From the NCBI RefSeq assembly GCF_000003815.2, contig NC_049985.1:12795522-12859521 (forward strand): a stretch of 64,000 nucleotides of DNA. The letters run 5' to 3'. Positions 39,901 through 51,900 of this stretch are shown here, piece by piece; position 1 is the stretch's first letter; the number at the start of each line of letters is the position of its first letter. This DNA is from Branchiostoma floridae (Eukaryota > Chordata > Leptocardii > Amphioxiformes > Branchiostomatidae). A program made the position numbers and the translations under genes. The notes beneath the pieces are model-generated. The model was not told where the DNA came from, made no database searches, and worked only from the letters and a program-made list of their open reading frames with translations.

Positions 39901-42710
39901 GGGCTAATGCTTTCTCTTTGTACTTGTACCTTCAGTTACCTATCATTACACAATGAATTATGATTATAATTCAAACTCTTTGCTGTTGGCAAGGGCAAAA
40001 TATGATATTGCATACTATTAGGAAAATCACAGTTGTGAATTATTGTTAGGACAGCCCTATTAAATATAACAGTGAATAGAGCTATGAAGTATGAAGAACA
40101 TGGCCAAAAGCACTGTTCATGTCAATTTCGTGGAGATTATATAATCATGATTATTCCCTTGGCCTGTTGCCCCACTGAAAGATTATGGTCATGGTTCAAA
40201 ATGTCTTTTATCTCCTTTCCAGAAATTACTACCCTTTGCTGGTAACAGTTTTAATGCACGCTGGTAGTACAGGTATCTGAATCTAAAGTGCATATTGTTC
40301 ATATATCAAAGACACTTCTGCAGTGTATTACAGCCATTCTACTATATTTCTAGCAACATATTGGCAACTTTAAATTGGCCAGGAGATGCAGTGACAACAG
40401 TAGTAAGATAGGTAGAATACTTTAATGGCAGTAATTGCAATACACTAAATAGAACGGGAAAATGTGACAGCAGTCAACATACAATATTACAATGCCAAGC
40501 CAAATCTTCTTCTTTGTGTGTGTACACACATAATGACGTATGGAGGGTTTTGATATGAGGAATATAATGTGCATGAATGACCTCAGGATATTTGAACAGC
40601 TACGATGTCAAGGCATTATGGTTTGAATGAGGCCTACTTAGTGCTTGTCAAGCATGCCATACTGCAACTGTTCAACTCCCCAATCACTTCATTACAGTTG
40701 CAATCCCTCTTCCTGTATGTGCATGGACCTAATGGAGCTAGCTGCTTGGCACTATAGCCATGTGAACAGGGATGGGAAGTATTATACATCAGTGCCTGTC
40801 TGTACTGTTCATGCATGATGCCTGGGCCAGGGGAGTGCCAGCTTTAGATTCAGCCTTGTTTTCACTGCATAGCTTTTAGTAGGCTTCAACAGTCGCCGCA
40901 CACCAACCATTGGGGAGCCACCACTGGAATGGATGTAAAGCTTACAAGGCTACGGCTATCAACCATACCAACATCCCTTCTCCCTGTAGCTTTCAAACCA
41001 GTCGGCTGCACATCGTATCTAAGCCCACTACAACCCTTTCATGCAGGTTGCCCAGGCCTTAATTACATCATGTATACCTCATGACATTGTTAAGCTTCAC
41101 ATAGGCTCTTTCAAGAAAATTTTCGCCGACCACCCATTGGGTCACTCTATAAACAAATAAATGGCCTGATTTCCACAAATCAATAAGTAGGTCAAAGAGC
41201 TGAACATCTTCTGTGGCTAAAATATTATCCCAGCAGCTCCCATTGTTCTATAACTGTCCAAAACTGATATTTTTCTTTCAAATTATCAAAACAAAACAAA
41301 AGCGATCATCACAGATCAAAATGCAGCTTCAACATGAATCTATCTGATGAACTACTGATATATTTCTGACCATTAGCATTTTGCAGACTAATGTACTACC
41401 TGAGCTAAATTGCTCTACCCACATGCAGCAAAATTCGAGCATTTTCTTCAATGGTAACTTTTTGACAGTTACTAATTAATTTTAAGTACGACTATATCTT
41501 TTAACTTAATCTACCTACCATTGTCTTGACCTACAATAAACCTAAGTTCTAGTTAAGCACTATCACGGCACATTCCACATCTACGAACCATGACTGTACC
41601 CACCTACACCCTGTGTGCTGGGGGCAGGGGGAGTAGTGCTGTCTGGAGATGGTGGTGAGGCTGAAGGGTAAAGGTCAGGGATCAAAGTAGGTCATGGACA
41701 GTGCAGGTCAGAGGTTAAAGGATATAAGCAAGTGCCATAAACTAAAATGAGGTCAACAATCCTGGATCATAGGTCAAAGAAATGTGGGTATGCATGTGGA
41801 CTATAGGTTAAATGCAGGGAAGGCATATAGGTCAGGGATATTTGGGGTGCAAGAGAAGCAAGATGGTTAGGATTTAAGCTTGAAGAATGGATGAGTTGTA
41901 GTTGGCAGTATAAATGGGAAAAGCCAAACTAAATGTACTTTAAGTCTAGATAGTACCTACATGTACACATATAAAGCTTATACATTATGCATTGCACCTC
42001 TTAGCGAAATGACAATGATGTCCTTCAAGCCGTGCTGACTTGTGCACTACATTATACTAGTAGACCACAACATCTGTAGGAATATACAAATAACCAGATA
42101 AGTTAACACTTCATCTAGGCTTAATTTTGAATAGGGCTGTTGTATACCAATTAAGATAAGTCATACATGTATATGTACAACGTCTTATCATCATTATAAG
42201 ATTAAGACAGTCTTAAGATAATTGGATTATCCTTTCTGAGGGGTTTATGATACTTATTTGTAGCTAAGACTAAAACCTTTAAAGTACTGTATGGTAAACA
42301 GATGATCATGATCATCAGTTTACCAGTGCTTTACAAGGTTTTAGTCTAGGGTGAAATAATGTCAGTCTGTTCACAATCATTCACAGAAGAGCATACAGTT
42401 CAATATATATTGGCTAGATTGACAAGTGACTGCTCAAAAAAGATATCAGAATTGACACAAATCTAATAAAATGTGGCTGCATATGACTTAGACCAGTGCT
42501 GATACTAAAAACACCTCACATTTGTATACTCACTAGAAACTAGGTATTTAGTAATTTACAATGTACTGTAGATACCATGGACAAAAAAATTTCCAAATTC
42601 TAAAATGACATTTCTGCAAGCTCACAAGGACAATACAAACCTTTGTCTTCTTTCAGTGTAGGTGTGGTAACTACTTTGATATCTTCACAGTCTGTGGTGC
42701 TTCCCTCCAT
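12921..42710 (-). CDS. ATP8A: Phospholipid-transporting P4-ATPase, ATP8A1/ATP8A2 class (flippase)
   Basis: About 1,185 residues in 42 phase-consistent exons, high to low: 42641-42710, 41610-41660, 39386-39518, 38424-38523, 37643-37741, 35585-35630, 34971-35011, 33371-33444, 31823-31892, 31519-31646, 29963-30033, 29304-29401, 28684-28792, 27512-27639, 27027-27104, 26549-26637, 26040-26109, 25680-25794, 25471-25553, 25020-25069, 24782-24851, 24187-24271, 23934-23986, 23485-23571, 23068-23115, 22496-22651, 21989-22078, 21772-21854, 21407-21503 plus gap, 21089-21166, 20724-20834, 20173-20247, 19486-19608, 18889-18967, 17835-17896, 17337-17393, 16757-16864, 16167-16255, 15549-15650, 14222-14310, 13668-13711, 12921-12974. 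Start ATG 42710 has an in-frame TAG two codons upstream. Motifs: [20 protein letters not shown] (TM1), DGET (~219), PISL in TM4 (~386), phosphorylation site DKTGTLT (~439), TGDK (~702), [20 protein letters not shown]-tail. The family moves phosphatidylserine/ethanolamine to the cytosolic leaflet with a CDC50 subunit. One exon has a gap and a one-base deficit. Confidence 0.95.
13668..13711 (-). other. ATP8A: Flippase exon encoding the regulatory C-terminal motif
   Basis: The exon encodes [14 protein letters not shown], completing H from the previous exon. In vertebrate ATP8A1/ATP8A2 the GYAFS segment is part of the autoinhibitory C-terminal tail. Its presence supports assignment to the ATP8A class over ATP8B, ATP9, ATP10 or ATP11. 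Confidence 0.85.
14790..15390. mobile_element. 600-bp TIR element in a flippase intron, with iterated terminal motif
   Basis: Left terminus ACCGTATATTCTCGAATAAA at 14791 is mirrored by the right terminus TTATTCGAGAATATACGGT ending at 15389. TA lies at both outer edges (14790-14791, 15389-15390). The subterminal motif GGTGCGTACTTTATT recurs near 14873 and 15269 and at the right end, with GGTGCGTACTTTAATT near 15343. No transposase ORF. Confidence 0.82.
17931..18030. other. Assembly gap (100 N)
   Basis: Exactly 100 N, the usual placeholder for a gap of unknown size. It falls in the intron between flippase exons 17835-17896 and 18889-18967. Their phases join directly (G from one plus AT from the next giving Asp), so no exon need be missing. 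Confidence 0.95.
18320..18420. other. Small GC-rich islet in a flippase intron
   Basis: About 100 bp of GC-rich sequence (including GCGGGAGGGGGCGCCCGGAT) within AT-rich intron, flanked by the repeated phrase CTAGATAGTAGC at about 18286 and 18404. Possibly a remnant of a mobile element; no coding sequence. Confidence 0.35.
19670..19940 (+). mobile_element. tRNA-derived SINE in a flippase intron
   Basis: TTAGGGTGTTTGACCCAGAC, then GGTCCTGGGTTTTAATCCCC (about 19711-19728), resembles a degenerate tRNA head with a B box. A shared body follows: AGGTGGTGGAAG, GGCAGTGGAAGGAG and GGGCTTTGCCTTCTAATCCC. A fragment of a similar body (GGCAGTGGAACGAGATGG) lies near 16662. Confidence 0.55.
21407..21603 (-). 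other. ATP8A: Flippase exon interrupted by N gap and a one-base frameshift
   Basis: This exon encodes the [11 protein letters not shown] hinge. Next to the gap the sequence reads CAGAAGTCAGAGCTAGTG in the frame QKSELV, but GTGAAGAGAAAGGTCCAG and GDGAND lie in another frame. One base is missing between ACCCT and GTGAAG. The family expects SPLQK-[hydrophobic]-V-x-L-V-K-x-K without a break. The 100 N at 21504-21603 hide the exon start (VSPL). Low-quality read end is the likely cause; a pseudogene is unlikely because all other exons are intact. Confidence 0.8.
22685..22952 (-). mobile_element. tRNA-derived SINE in a flippase intron
   Basis: On the minus strand the head has a clear A box TAGCTCAACTGGT (complement 22928-22940) and a B-box-like GGTACAATCC (complement 22869-22878), about 50 bp apart as in a tRNA. 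A body of about 180 bp follows. The head is close to tRNA consensus, so the copy is fairly well preserved. Confidence 0.65.
23235..23400 (-). mobile_element. Second type of tRNA-derived SINE in a flippase intron
   Basis: On the minus strand, GGGTAGGATTG (A-box-like, complement about 23369-23380) is followed by GGTTCAAATC, a near-perfect B box (complement 23335-23344). The following body has AGCAGGTTACAGATG and a pyrimidine-rich tract. The sequence differs from the copy at 22.7-22.95 kb. Confidence 0.55.
24858..24891. repeat. (AATC)n microsatellite
   Basis: About eight perfect AATC units next to the acceptor side of flippase exon 24782-24851. Confidence 0.95.
31134..31181 (-). CDS. ATP8A: Optional 48-nt cassette exon of the flippase
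   Basis: Flanked by an acceptor (CATCTTTCAG) and donor (GGGAG then GTGAGA). It reads in frame as [17 protein letters not shown] between VRLRGK and [11 protein letters not shown], adding 16 residues. Skipping also keeps the frame (AT plus G). It lies in the actuator domain loop just before the [10 protein letters not shown] strand, where vertebrate ATP8A has RLDGHGTVPLG-like sequence, so inclusion (with LQAGTLPV) may resemble the vertebrate loop. Confidence 0.6.
32903..33132. mobile_element. 230-bp MITE with ~40-bp inverted ends
   Basis: Left end AGGCCATACCAATTAAATTT, continuing through GGTTCTCGGATTTTTAAA, is mirrored by the right arm TTTAAAGATCCGAGAACC, then AATTGGTGTGGCCT. The interior has no ORF. 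It lies in the intron between flippase exons 31823-31892 and 33371-33444. Confidence 0.8.
33805..34756. mobile_element. 952-bp TTAA-flanked transposon remnant with many CRE-like palindromes
   Basis: TTAACCCTATTCAGACTGGG at the left is mirrored by GTCTGAATAGGGTTAA at the right. Both arms continue into G-rich/C-rich runs and share TCCTATAACTCTAAAACG versus its complement near 34680-34705. TTAA target plus TIRs suggests piggyBac or Kolobok. The interior has TGACGTCA-type palindromes near 33999, 34146, 34159, 34172 and 34410, and no transposase. Confidence 0.82.
35890..37210. mobile_element. GC-rich 1.3-kb element with imperfect TIRs and a duplicated module
   Basis: Strikingly GC-rich against AT-rich intron. 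Left end GCCTACGTCACATTACATAG, then GGGGTCCG; right end on the complement GCTAACGTCACATTTGCACT, then AAGGGGTCCG. A module of about 180 bp is present twice in the same direction (about 36647-36827 and 37028-37210): both copies have TAAGTCCGACTTA/TATGTCCGACTTA, GGGGCCCC and CCCGGCAGCCGC. A GGTACCG-rich run lies at 36935-36980. The open frames here (for example 36678-37133 minus) look like GC-driven chance ORFs. Confidence 0.65.
37930..38250 (+). repeat. Interspersed repeat (GGAGATATAGTTTTGGGTGT family)
   Basis: Contains GGAGATATAGTTTTGGGTGT, (TGTCTGTT)n, AACCTCTGAATGGATCATGA and GGTAGGTGTTGGGAAGACAA. I recognise this phrase order from repeats common in amphioxus and other marine invertebrates; class not known to me. 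It lies in an intron between flippase exons 37643-37741 and 38424-38523. Confidence 0.55.
39519..41609 (-). other. Flippase intron 2
   Basis: No exon, element or clear repeat recognised in this 2.1-kb intron. The open frame 40634-40816 has no domain or splice support. Confidence 0.4.
41610..41660 (-). CDS. ATP8A: Flippase exon 2, short Pro/Ser/Thr-rich segment
   Basis: 51 nt encoding [16 protein letters not shown] between exon 1 and the [10 protein letters not shown] exon. Length is a multiple of three and skipping would still join G to GT, so it may be alternatively used. The N-terminal tail of P4-ATPases is variable, and this segment is probably disordered cytosolic sequence. Confidence 0.65.
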
Positions 42711-42882
42711 ACCCTATGACCTGACGTGCCTTTTAGAATGGCTACAGATCAACCAAAATAGGCCTGTATCTCAGAATCATGATGAACAACATTCTGATTT
42801 GCTGGTTGATTGGTATCGGCAGGTTGTATCATTCAATTAGGTATGAACTCTGACCCTAATGAGCCCATGGCATGCTGGTCAT

Positions 42883-42913
<31 letters not shown>

Positions 42914-45900
42914 GATCATAGCTTGACCGTATGAAAAGCTTGAATTTGATTTTTGAGAAAGTAAAGTATCAAATGTTGTGATGCCTGGATAGTGGAATAA
43001 TTTGATGCAATGAGATCAGCACAAATTGTATTATTGAAAACAGCACATGATATAAGCATAACAAGGATGTGACCAAGTCATATTTTTCTGTAAACAATAT
43101 TCTGTTGATATTTGGTCTCAAATAACTGTTCAAATGACTTGTGTTGTTTAAAGTAAGAGTAAAATGTGCAATACTATGGCAGATTGAAATCTTATGACTC
43201 AACAGAACAGAAACAGACTATGCTGGATGTACTCCAATGGGCTAAACCATTGTGGAAGTGCCATAAATAATGCACACTCCCATGACTGGAGACTGTGTCA
43301 GAGGAGAGGAAGCAACCATTACATTAGATCATGCAACAGGAATGTGCAGTTTGCATTAATTTTTCAGGGTGCTACAAAGCCCTGTAAAGTATAACTATAG
43401 TATCACTGATGAGCTGTTGTTATGGCTGATACTACATAATATGTAAATGAGGTAGGGTGAATATCTGTGCTGATACACAATGGATATGGTATGCAAAATT
43501 ATATTGATGAAATACCACTGATGTGATTTAATCATACATATCACACATCATCATTTTCTTTGATTTCTACTATACTGTACTGTACTACTTTGATGTATAT
43601 TAGTTGATGAATCAATTAATTGTATGAAACATATAATGTGTACTGCAACAGTTAATGCCTGCGTACATGCTCATGCCAGGTGCTTCCCCCTTGCTTAACT
43701 TACTTAATATCATGACTTAAATTTTGATAATACAACTAAATAGAATGTTTGTGTACAATTATTCAGGCCATTAAGGGCAAACTACCTGCAACAAGGGGGT
43801 TTGTATTAAATTTTGAAGCTTCCCCACATAGGAAAATAAAAATGCACACTTCAAATAGAGTTACTGTAAAATTGGTTTGGACACCTTTGTAACATGGCTC
43901 TTAGCATTGAATATGGGTGAGCATTAAAAAATAACTCTCATTCATGTCAGACCTTACAAGGTACTGACCGTAAACTTCAGTCCCAAAGCTTCATCAAGCT
44001 CTTTTGTCTCACACAATCAACCCAGCTCCCCCATGAATTAGAAAATCATCGGGGCTGTCCGTGGGTTTTACGTCAGGCATGGTAATGAATGAAAAGAGCT
44101 GCAGCACTCCCCTGAGATGCACGGCTAGTGCATACTGATAAAGTAATACATAGATTCTTTCGTTACATCTTCAGATATCTTCTTTCTCAAAAATCTATGT
44201 TCAAAGTCAAGATTAAAACACTGACATTTCCACTACCCCATCTGCATTTCAAGCCATCCTAATCAAGGGCATGCCTACACTGATAAACCTTAGGGTTCGA
44301 TGCACCACAGACAGACAATGTACCAGAGATAATGCCTAATCACAGATCTTCACACAACATTCTCAGCTCTTAACACCCAATGGCTTTCATTGTAATGGCT
44401 TCCAAATTACAATCAATGAACATCTTAGATAGCTATGAAGGTAGAAAGATTAACAGTCTTTTAGCAGTGTAGATAGTTGGATCAGGAAGTCGAATAAATC
44501 AAGAATATAATTCACTGTAACTTTGTCAAATGGGAGAATAAGTTTTTCTTTCATTTATCCCATGAAAAATTGGAACTTTCATCCAAGATCTGAATATCTT
44601 TTGACCTCAACTGACATGAAAAATGTGAACCAGACTTTGCAAACATAAGATACTGTTGCCTGTGCATGTCCCCTCTCCCTGTTGGGTTTACATTGAATGT
44701 TACAGAAAGAGGTTTCCTAACTTGAACATCTAATCACATTGTAAACTGTTATGCCCAGGAAGATCTAATTGTTGTATCTCCATAGTTGTGGCTCTAAGAG
44801 CGCTCAGGGTGTCTCATTACAAACCTCACTATGTGGAAGCTGAAGTTCAAATCACATTAGTCTGGCTGGTTTTCTGATGAGTGAGCAGCCCTGGTCTTAT
44901 CTACGTAGACCAGGTCTTCATGGCTGCCAGATCAATTTAAAGAAAGCTGCAGGAGAAATGTAGACAAGTACAATGCATAGGCAACCAGCACTGTTTGGAT
45001 GGCATGCCTATGACACCCATAATTCAGCACCAGGGACAGTACCAATCCATGGTTTGAACTGGATTTTAATGGTTGGCAATTTTAATTTCTAAAGAACTCC
45101 CAGAGATATGTATAAGTGCAGCATGTATTGGTTATATGAATTTGAATGGCGGGTTATGAAACCTGAGATTCAGCACCAAGGACTGTACCATGCAATGCTT
45201 TAGAGTAGACAGTGTTCAACTATGATTAACTAAAAAATAAGGCTACTAGATATGGAAAATGCAACATTTCAAGATGATCGAAATAAAAACAATAGCATCT
45301 AAAAGTCAATGGAAATCAAACTTAAAAAGTAGATTTGTTGAAGCTCTGAATCAAAACTTGTTGCAAAAGAGAATACATGAAAGAAACCAAAATAGTAACA
45401 CCAGATAGTCATCTTGCAATAACTACTACTAGTACTAGTATGTCATTCAGAGCAAGTTGGGAAAGCCTGGCAGTCTAATGTAATCTCTTTGAAAGGCACT
45501 ACCACTGGAAACAAACCCATGTACAAAAAAATGACTGGATGACAAAAGCCCCCCCCCCTAATTATAATGGGAGACTGAACATGAAAATGTGTTCAACTGA
45601 ATGAATGTCAAGTTGGAAGACCGTGCCCCAACCATATGTCCTTGGCAATCAGATAATCTAAAGTAAACTGCTACAAGAGACCATGAAGCTATTTCTATTT
45701 CATGAGCTTCCCTCATGGGGCTGCCAGCTGGCAATAGAACGTGCTTGCACATACTTGCAATTTCAACAAATGGAAGTATTACAGCTGGTAACAACAGGTC
45801 AGACGTCAGTAGATACTGAAAGGGTATGCAAATACATAGTAAAAGGGCTTTTATGAGCACTCAGTAGACTCTCCATGTACATATAGGTGCACTCCTGGGC

Positions 45901-48900
45901 TGTGGGCCCACATGCTTGGACTTTTAACAGTGTTAGCAGGCAGACAAATGTTCACTATTATGTGGAGGGTATATACAATATTTTCACTGCAAATATATAT
46001 AGACTACACCACGGAGGGTGTTCCGACCCGCGGGAGGGCTGGGACTGAGGGTGATGCGGAATACACCGTGTTGTATTTTATTTATGTCATACTCACCTGA
46101 GAAAACCCCCGTTTTGATGCGAAATGCGCCAGAAGTTGAACAAATTTGGTGCCCTCTAACAAAAAGTGTTACAACAGTAATGTTCCAACGTCCGAATCCG
46201 GTATTCGAATATTCGACGGCACCATATTCGTCCCGATTGAAATAGTTTGAATTACTCGAATGGAGCCCGTGTGATACAACTTAGAGCCCGTCTGATACAG
46301 AAAGTTATCACCCGGTCCGGAACACCCGGTCCGGTTTTCGCGTCACAGGTATGACATAAATGGTTATTATTGCATATTCATCAAAAGTAAAATTTATTTG
46401 ACCTGGTACAATCAATATTGACTCCTCAAACATTACTGTATAGAAAAAGCTAAGTATTACTAAGCATTAATCCATAAGCTTGCGAAACAGTTCAAGACCT
46501 TCATGACTGTTAATTTTCAAGTGAATCTCTATACACCCCCCTTTACAATCATCAATGGTCTGTTCCAAATGCTGAAATCCAATAATGCCCACCCCCACAC
46601 ACCAATTGTAAGAAAATCCAGATAGCTTTGAGCACCCTTAACCATGCATCAATAATCATCGGAAATGCCTCCAATCAAATGTAGCTGCACGTACATGTAG
46701 CTGATGGCGCACTCTGCATGCCCATTTTACGAGCAGACTTAAGAGAGCTACTTAAGTCACAGACAGCATTTTCGATGTAGCCTTATGTAATGTCTACATC
46801 ACTACCATCATCTCAAATTACTTGTATGAAAAATCTCTAAAATGCTACTTCTTGAAGCTGTACATCATAGCTATAGCACATGCAAGAATTACAAGTATTG
46901 GAGTAGAGAAGCAAGGGTTTGTCACTGCAGGAAGAAATCCTTCCAACAATGTTTAGATTTTCAACATCCAAAAAGCTGTCCAATATCTCAAGACACAATG
47001 TTAAGGCTATACAACAAATTTGAGGAGGATTGGTACTTCACATCCTTAATACTGATTTCTTCCCTACCCACATGGCATTTCTGGCAGAGGTATGTTTATG
47101 AGAACTATTGATTTTTGTAAATGCCTTTAAAGACTTGCAATTCATTAGTACAAGGCCACATTCATAACTCTATTCAACAAACGTGTATGAAGGAAATTGC
47201 TACATTAGACATCGACCAACAGGAACATACTATCATGTTAGGTATGAGACCATGAATAGGACAAAACCAGACTGTGGATATTTCTTCCACATTGGGACAA
47301 AATAGGTCAACCATTAATGGAATTACCTCCAATAAAAAGATGATGGATGTATATACTCTAATTACAATATTTATAGACAATTGTTGAGGCATCCATCAGA
47401 AATTTCTTTGTACACGTGGGTACAGCTGATTATGCAAAATAAGATTTTGCCTTCATCATAACTGGTGGGACAAATACTGAGTTTCTATATAACTACCTAC
47501 AATTCTAGTCATAATCATTTCCTAACAGTGGAATTTTCCTCACAATGGGAAGTACACAGATGAGAGACTTTCACACATTCTCTCATATATTATGAATGGA
47601 AAGACTTCTGTGTTGAGCATCCAGATTTTCCCATAGGACAACCTTTATATGGGATTCCCATCATCAAAACCCATGTAGTTGGAAAGAAACTGCCATCTTT
47701 ATGTATATACTGTGCCAAAAATGTAGGAAAGCTAAAATGTACCAAACAGGCAAAAGCCTATCGCAAGGCGTCTGCTCGAGTCATCATTATTACTTTCAGA
47801 TGAGTTGTTTTGTTCCAAACTGCCTGTATGTACATCAGTAAGGGGATTGAAGTATGCCCTCCACACAGGCCTCTTCAACCTAATGTACATATCTACCAGC
47901 TTCAGCTAGATCCTAATGGAGCCTTTAAGTCTACATCTACTGTACCCCTTTCCATAATGTACATATAAAACCTGGGGAAGGGAGAAGTGATGGTATACAT
48001 AGTAAATGTTGTTATAACATAGCCAGTAGAAGCAGAATAACTGTTGCACAATTTAATACTGATCTAGATACTAAGAGGCCAGTTATCATCAACTGTTTCC
48101 AATATTCTAGTTTTTACTAAAAAAAAATACAGGTTACATCAGACATATTGTCAGACAGGGAATTAGAAAAAATTCTAAAACATTTCAAATTAACATTTCA
48201 AAACTTGATATCTGAAAAGTTTGAAGATTCCTCCCAAGTTAACATTAATTTGCAGATACAACATATCAAAATGAAAGCTTAAAGATAAAATGTACATTCT
48301 AAAACTATAAGTATAACTACATATCAGTGGTAAAAACAAACACTACAAGTCTCAATACATGTCACAGTGATATTTAACAAAGAAAATCCATAACAATACA
48401 ATATGCATGGTGAATAGAATTTGCCGCCGCCTTCACTTGTCAAAACCACCATTCATTTCCGACCAATCTCTGTGGCGCCGCTAATGAAACACGTGGATTC
48501 CCAACCCTTCCGCGACCCGTTGGAATGAATATCAATTTTGGCGTCACAGTCGGCACAGATTCCCTGGCACCTTTCCTAACATCTGTTATTGTGGGCAATT
48601 TTTGCAATGCATGCATGAGGACAGATACTACTGTTTAAAACAGAGTGAGTTAGAAATATTTGAAGACTTACTAGTCTATATTAACCTGTTGGGCTACACA
48701 TCATAAAAAAGGTGAATCTTAAGTGCAGGTTTGTAACATATCATAAATGCTCACATTTTGTGCAAGCTTGTCAGCATATACAGTATAAGCTTCTAGACCA
48801 TCTGGTACAAAATTACCAGGTTGTGAGGATTGCCATGAACATATGGCACATCTATATGGAGTGCCTTTAAGGAATAAAGGCTTGGCATGTATCAAGATCA

Positions 48901-51900
48901 AAACAAAATTATCAAAGTACGGTATGTGTATATCTGATATTTTCATAATATGGTATATATATTTTCTTACTAAAATATCACTGTGAATGGAAAGATTGAG
49001 CCTTCAAATGTATACAGGACACCAAGTCTGACCATGAATGCTAATAGAGGAGGATTAGGCACCACTTGTCCTGCTGATAAGATCAAATTTCTTGCCAGAG
49101 GCAGGGTTTCATTTTGTAAAAGAGGCTACTAACAATTGTAAGGATCAGTAGCGAAATCGTAATAACATGGTAAGAACATCTGACGTACAATCTCAACACT
49201 AACACTATATTATATATATAGTCTATATTGTGGTATGATGATAGTGACTACAAAGATGACGCCTTCAAAAATCAGATTTCATACCTGTTGGAAATATTTT
49301 TCTTTATTTACAGACCCTCATAATTTTCACAGTAGCCTGGTTACCAAACCCCAGCCCGATCTCAAGTATCTATTATGCACAAAAGATATTTGAGGTTGGG
49401 GTATGGTATCAAGGCTATTTTCACAGTTACATCCAAATCTTTATGAACGTCCACAGTTTTCAATGTAACTGATACATCTATTTGGTAAAGACGAATATTG
49501 TGGGTTCAATTAATGTTCAAATAAATACAGAAAAATAAATCTTAGCATACAAGTACATTTTGTATTTCTAACATAACATAACAGAGCAGCACTAGCTGTG
49601 ACTATATCTTCACCAGGGATACTAAAACACTGACATATGGAAGGCTGCGGAAAGAAGAGGCAGGGGCTAAAATGTCAATGGTTTGATCAGTATTCAACAG
49701 ATGTATCTGCCATAAGTGTTGGTACATTTTCCGTGAGATGTGACTACGCACAGTACATCCACACATACCTGTAGCAGCTGCCATCTCAGCCCGGCCCACC
49801 CTGATCCCAGCTCTGCACCCACCATTTACATGTCAGGAGGAAGACTCAGGAATGACTGGCGCATGTCAAATAGTTCCCACCCACCACAAGTACTAAATGC
49901 CAGAGCCACCCTCAGGCAATATGTAGTATATAGCACAGTAACACATGACCCATTCGTCATAGTCTATTCCAAGAAACAGGCCTTGACTTCAAAACATGCT
50001 TCAAAACATAAACGTCTTGCCAGTATTCTTACTCAACCCTATGAAACGTTTCGGGTTGTTTGGTATCTAAGTCCTATATTAACTTATCAGGAACTCAGCC
50101 AAACCAGTCGATTACTATTTGTGAGCCGTGTTTATTCAACCTATGCTAAACTCAAGTAACATATAATACAATGTGTTTCACTTAGGACTACAACAAGTTA
50201 CAGTTACAGTTACAGGTCTAGGATAATGATACAGAGAGCTAAGTATATTTACAGAGAGAGTTGGTCTAACTTACTAACTAGTACACAATCCAACAGAGGG
50301 ACGAAGCCCTACTTAAACAACCTCACCTGAGTCCTTGGGGCACCGACTGACTAAATCTCTTCATACATTCTCTAAGGTTAACTAGCATGACAATAGGTTG
50401 TATAACTCCGCCCATCACAGGTAAGCTGGTTGGATGCTGTCGGCATCCAGCCAATCAGGGATTACCTAATATGCTAATGTCAGCTCCTCCTCATATGGTC
50501 TAGACGGTCATTACCTAATTATCTCATATGTCAAAGGTCATGGCCGTTACACTTTCCAAAATATCAAGTATGCCTTTCAGGTAAACTTATGGACCTTTTG
50601 GACGATTGTGCTTATTCTTATTCTGGGTATTTTACCTGAAGCAATGTGACTTAGGCTTAAACCTCCTTGCTTAGACAAGAGAAAATTGCAAAATGTATCA
50701 GCTACAATGTTATCAATAGTGGTACATCAGTAATGAACACATTTTGTTAAGTTAAGTGAAACCTTGTCAACATTTTACTACATGTATCATTACAAAGCTC
50801 TGTAATAATTCGTTACATCCAATTCAGAACAAACATAATGAAATGAATTTGTCATGGAATCTAGCAGTTTAAATAGGAAGGATAACTTCAAGTAAAAATG
50901 GGTAAAAATGACAGAAATAAATAAACCATGTGTCATGTAGTTATGTACACTTTTGGAGGACATCACTCATTCAGTTACTTGTCCCTGAAAATAGAATATA
51001 ATTGGATCTTTAAAAAACCCTACAAATTACAATGGAAATCAATTATTTATTTAGCCTTTGAAAACAAAAGGCAAAAAACAAAGAGAATCAAATGGAGATT
51101 TTTCTTTTCAAAAGAAACAAAATTGGTATCTTTACTGACTTTAGTCAAGTCTTTGATGCAAAGACGATTATAATATTTTTTTCCTGATACAACTTATTAC
51201 AAGATTAACGTTAGATGTCCTCCTGGATATCTACTGTGTTATCATTCTAAAACAGGATATAACCATACCAATTTGATTACCTATCCACCATGGTAGCAAT
51301 TACTGTTCTCCAATCACAATGGTTTGAATCATTCTCTGATAAATTGATAATATTACCGTTACAGCAAAACATGTTTCAGGCACAATCAAATACAAAAAAT
51401 GCTACAGTTACATTGTACGTTTATTTTTTTGTAAACAAAAAATCTTGCATTTAAAACACAACAAGAGAGTGCAATAAAAGCATTAGTCAAATCATCACTG
51501 TTACACAAGTAACGTCTAGTCATTCTTCTTCTTCTTCTTCCAAATAAAAGTTTTTTTCTTCTATGGCTATTCAATTTTTCATATCTGCATATCATTTAGA
51601 AAAATATCTAACATGGGAAATTCCCCAATATTGACCACTAACTTGCATATCGATGCAGCTGCCATTAATTACCGCACGCAAATACAATCAATTTCGACAA
51701 CATGGGAAGTGAAATCAAACACTAACCTCAATTATGGATTCAGCCCAAAATAACTGCTAAACCACAATGCGGTTTGCTGGTGGCACAGAACCCAGCTTGA
51801 CTGGGAGCTTTGTGCAAAACGATACGATGAGTGGGGTTAGATCTGCGGCGACCCCGCGTTAAAACGGCCTTCCTCCTGACAAATCACCAACCATTATGCC

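Noticed and set aside
49740-50159. 139-residue plus-strand open frame
   Set aside because: No domain, no splice partners, and it lies in the inferred long flippase intron on the opposite strand.
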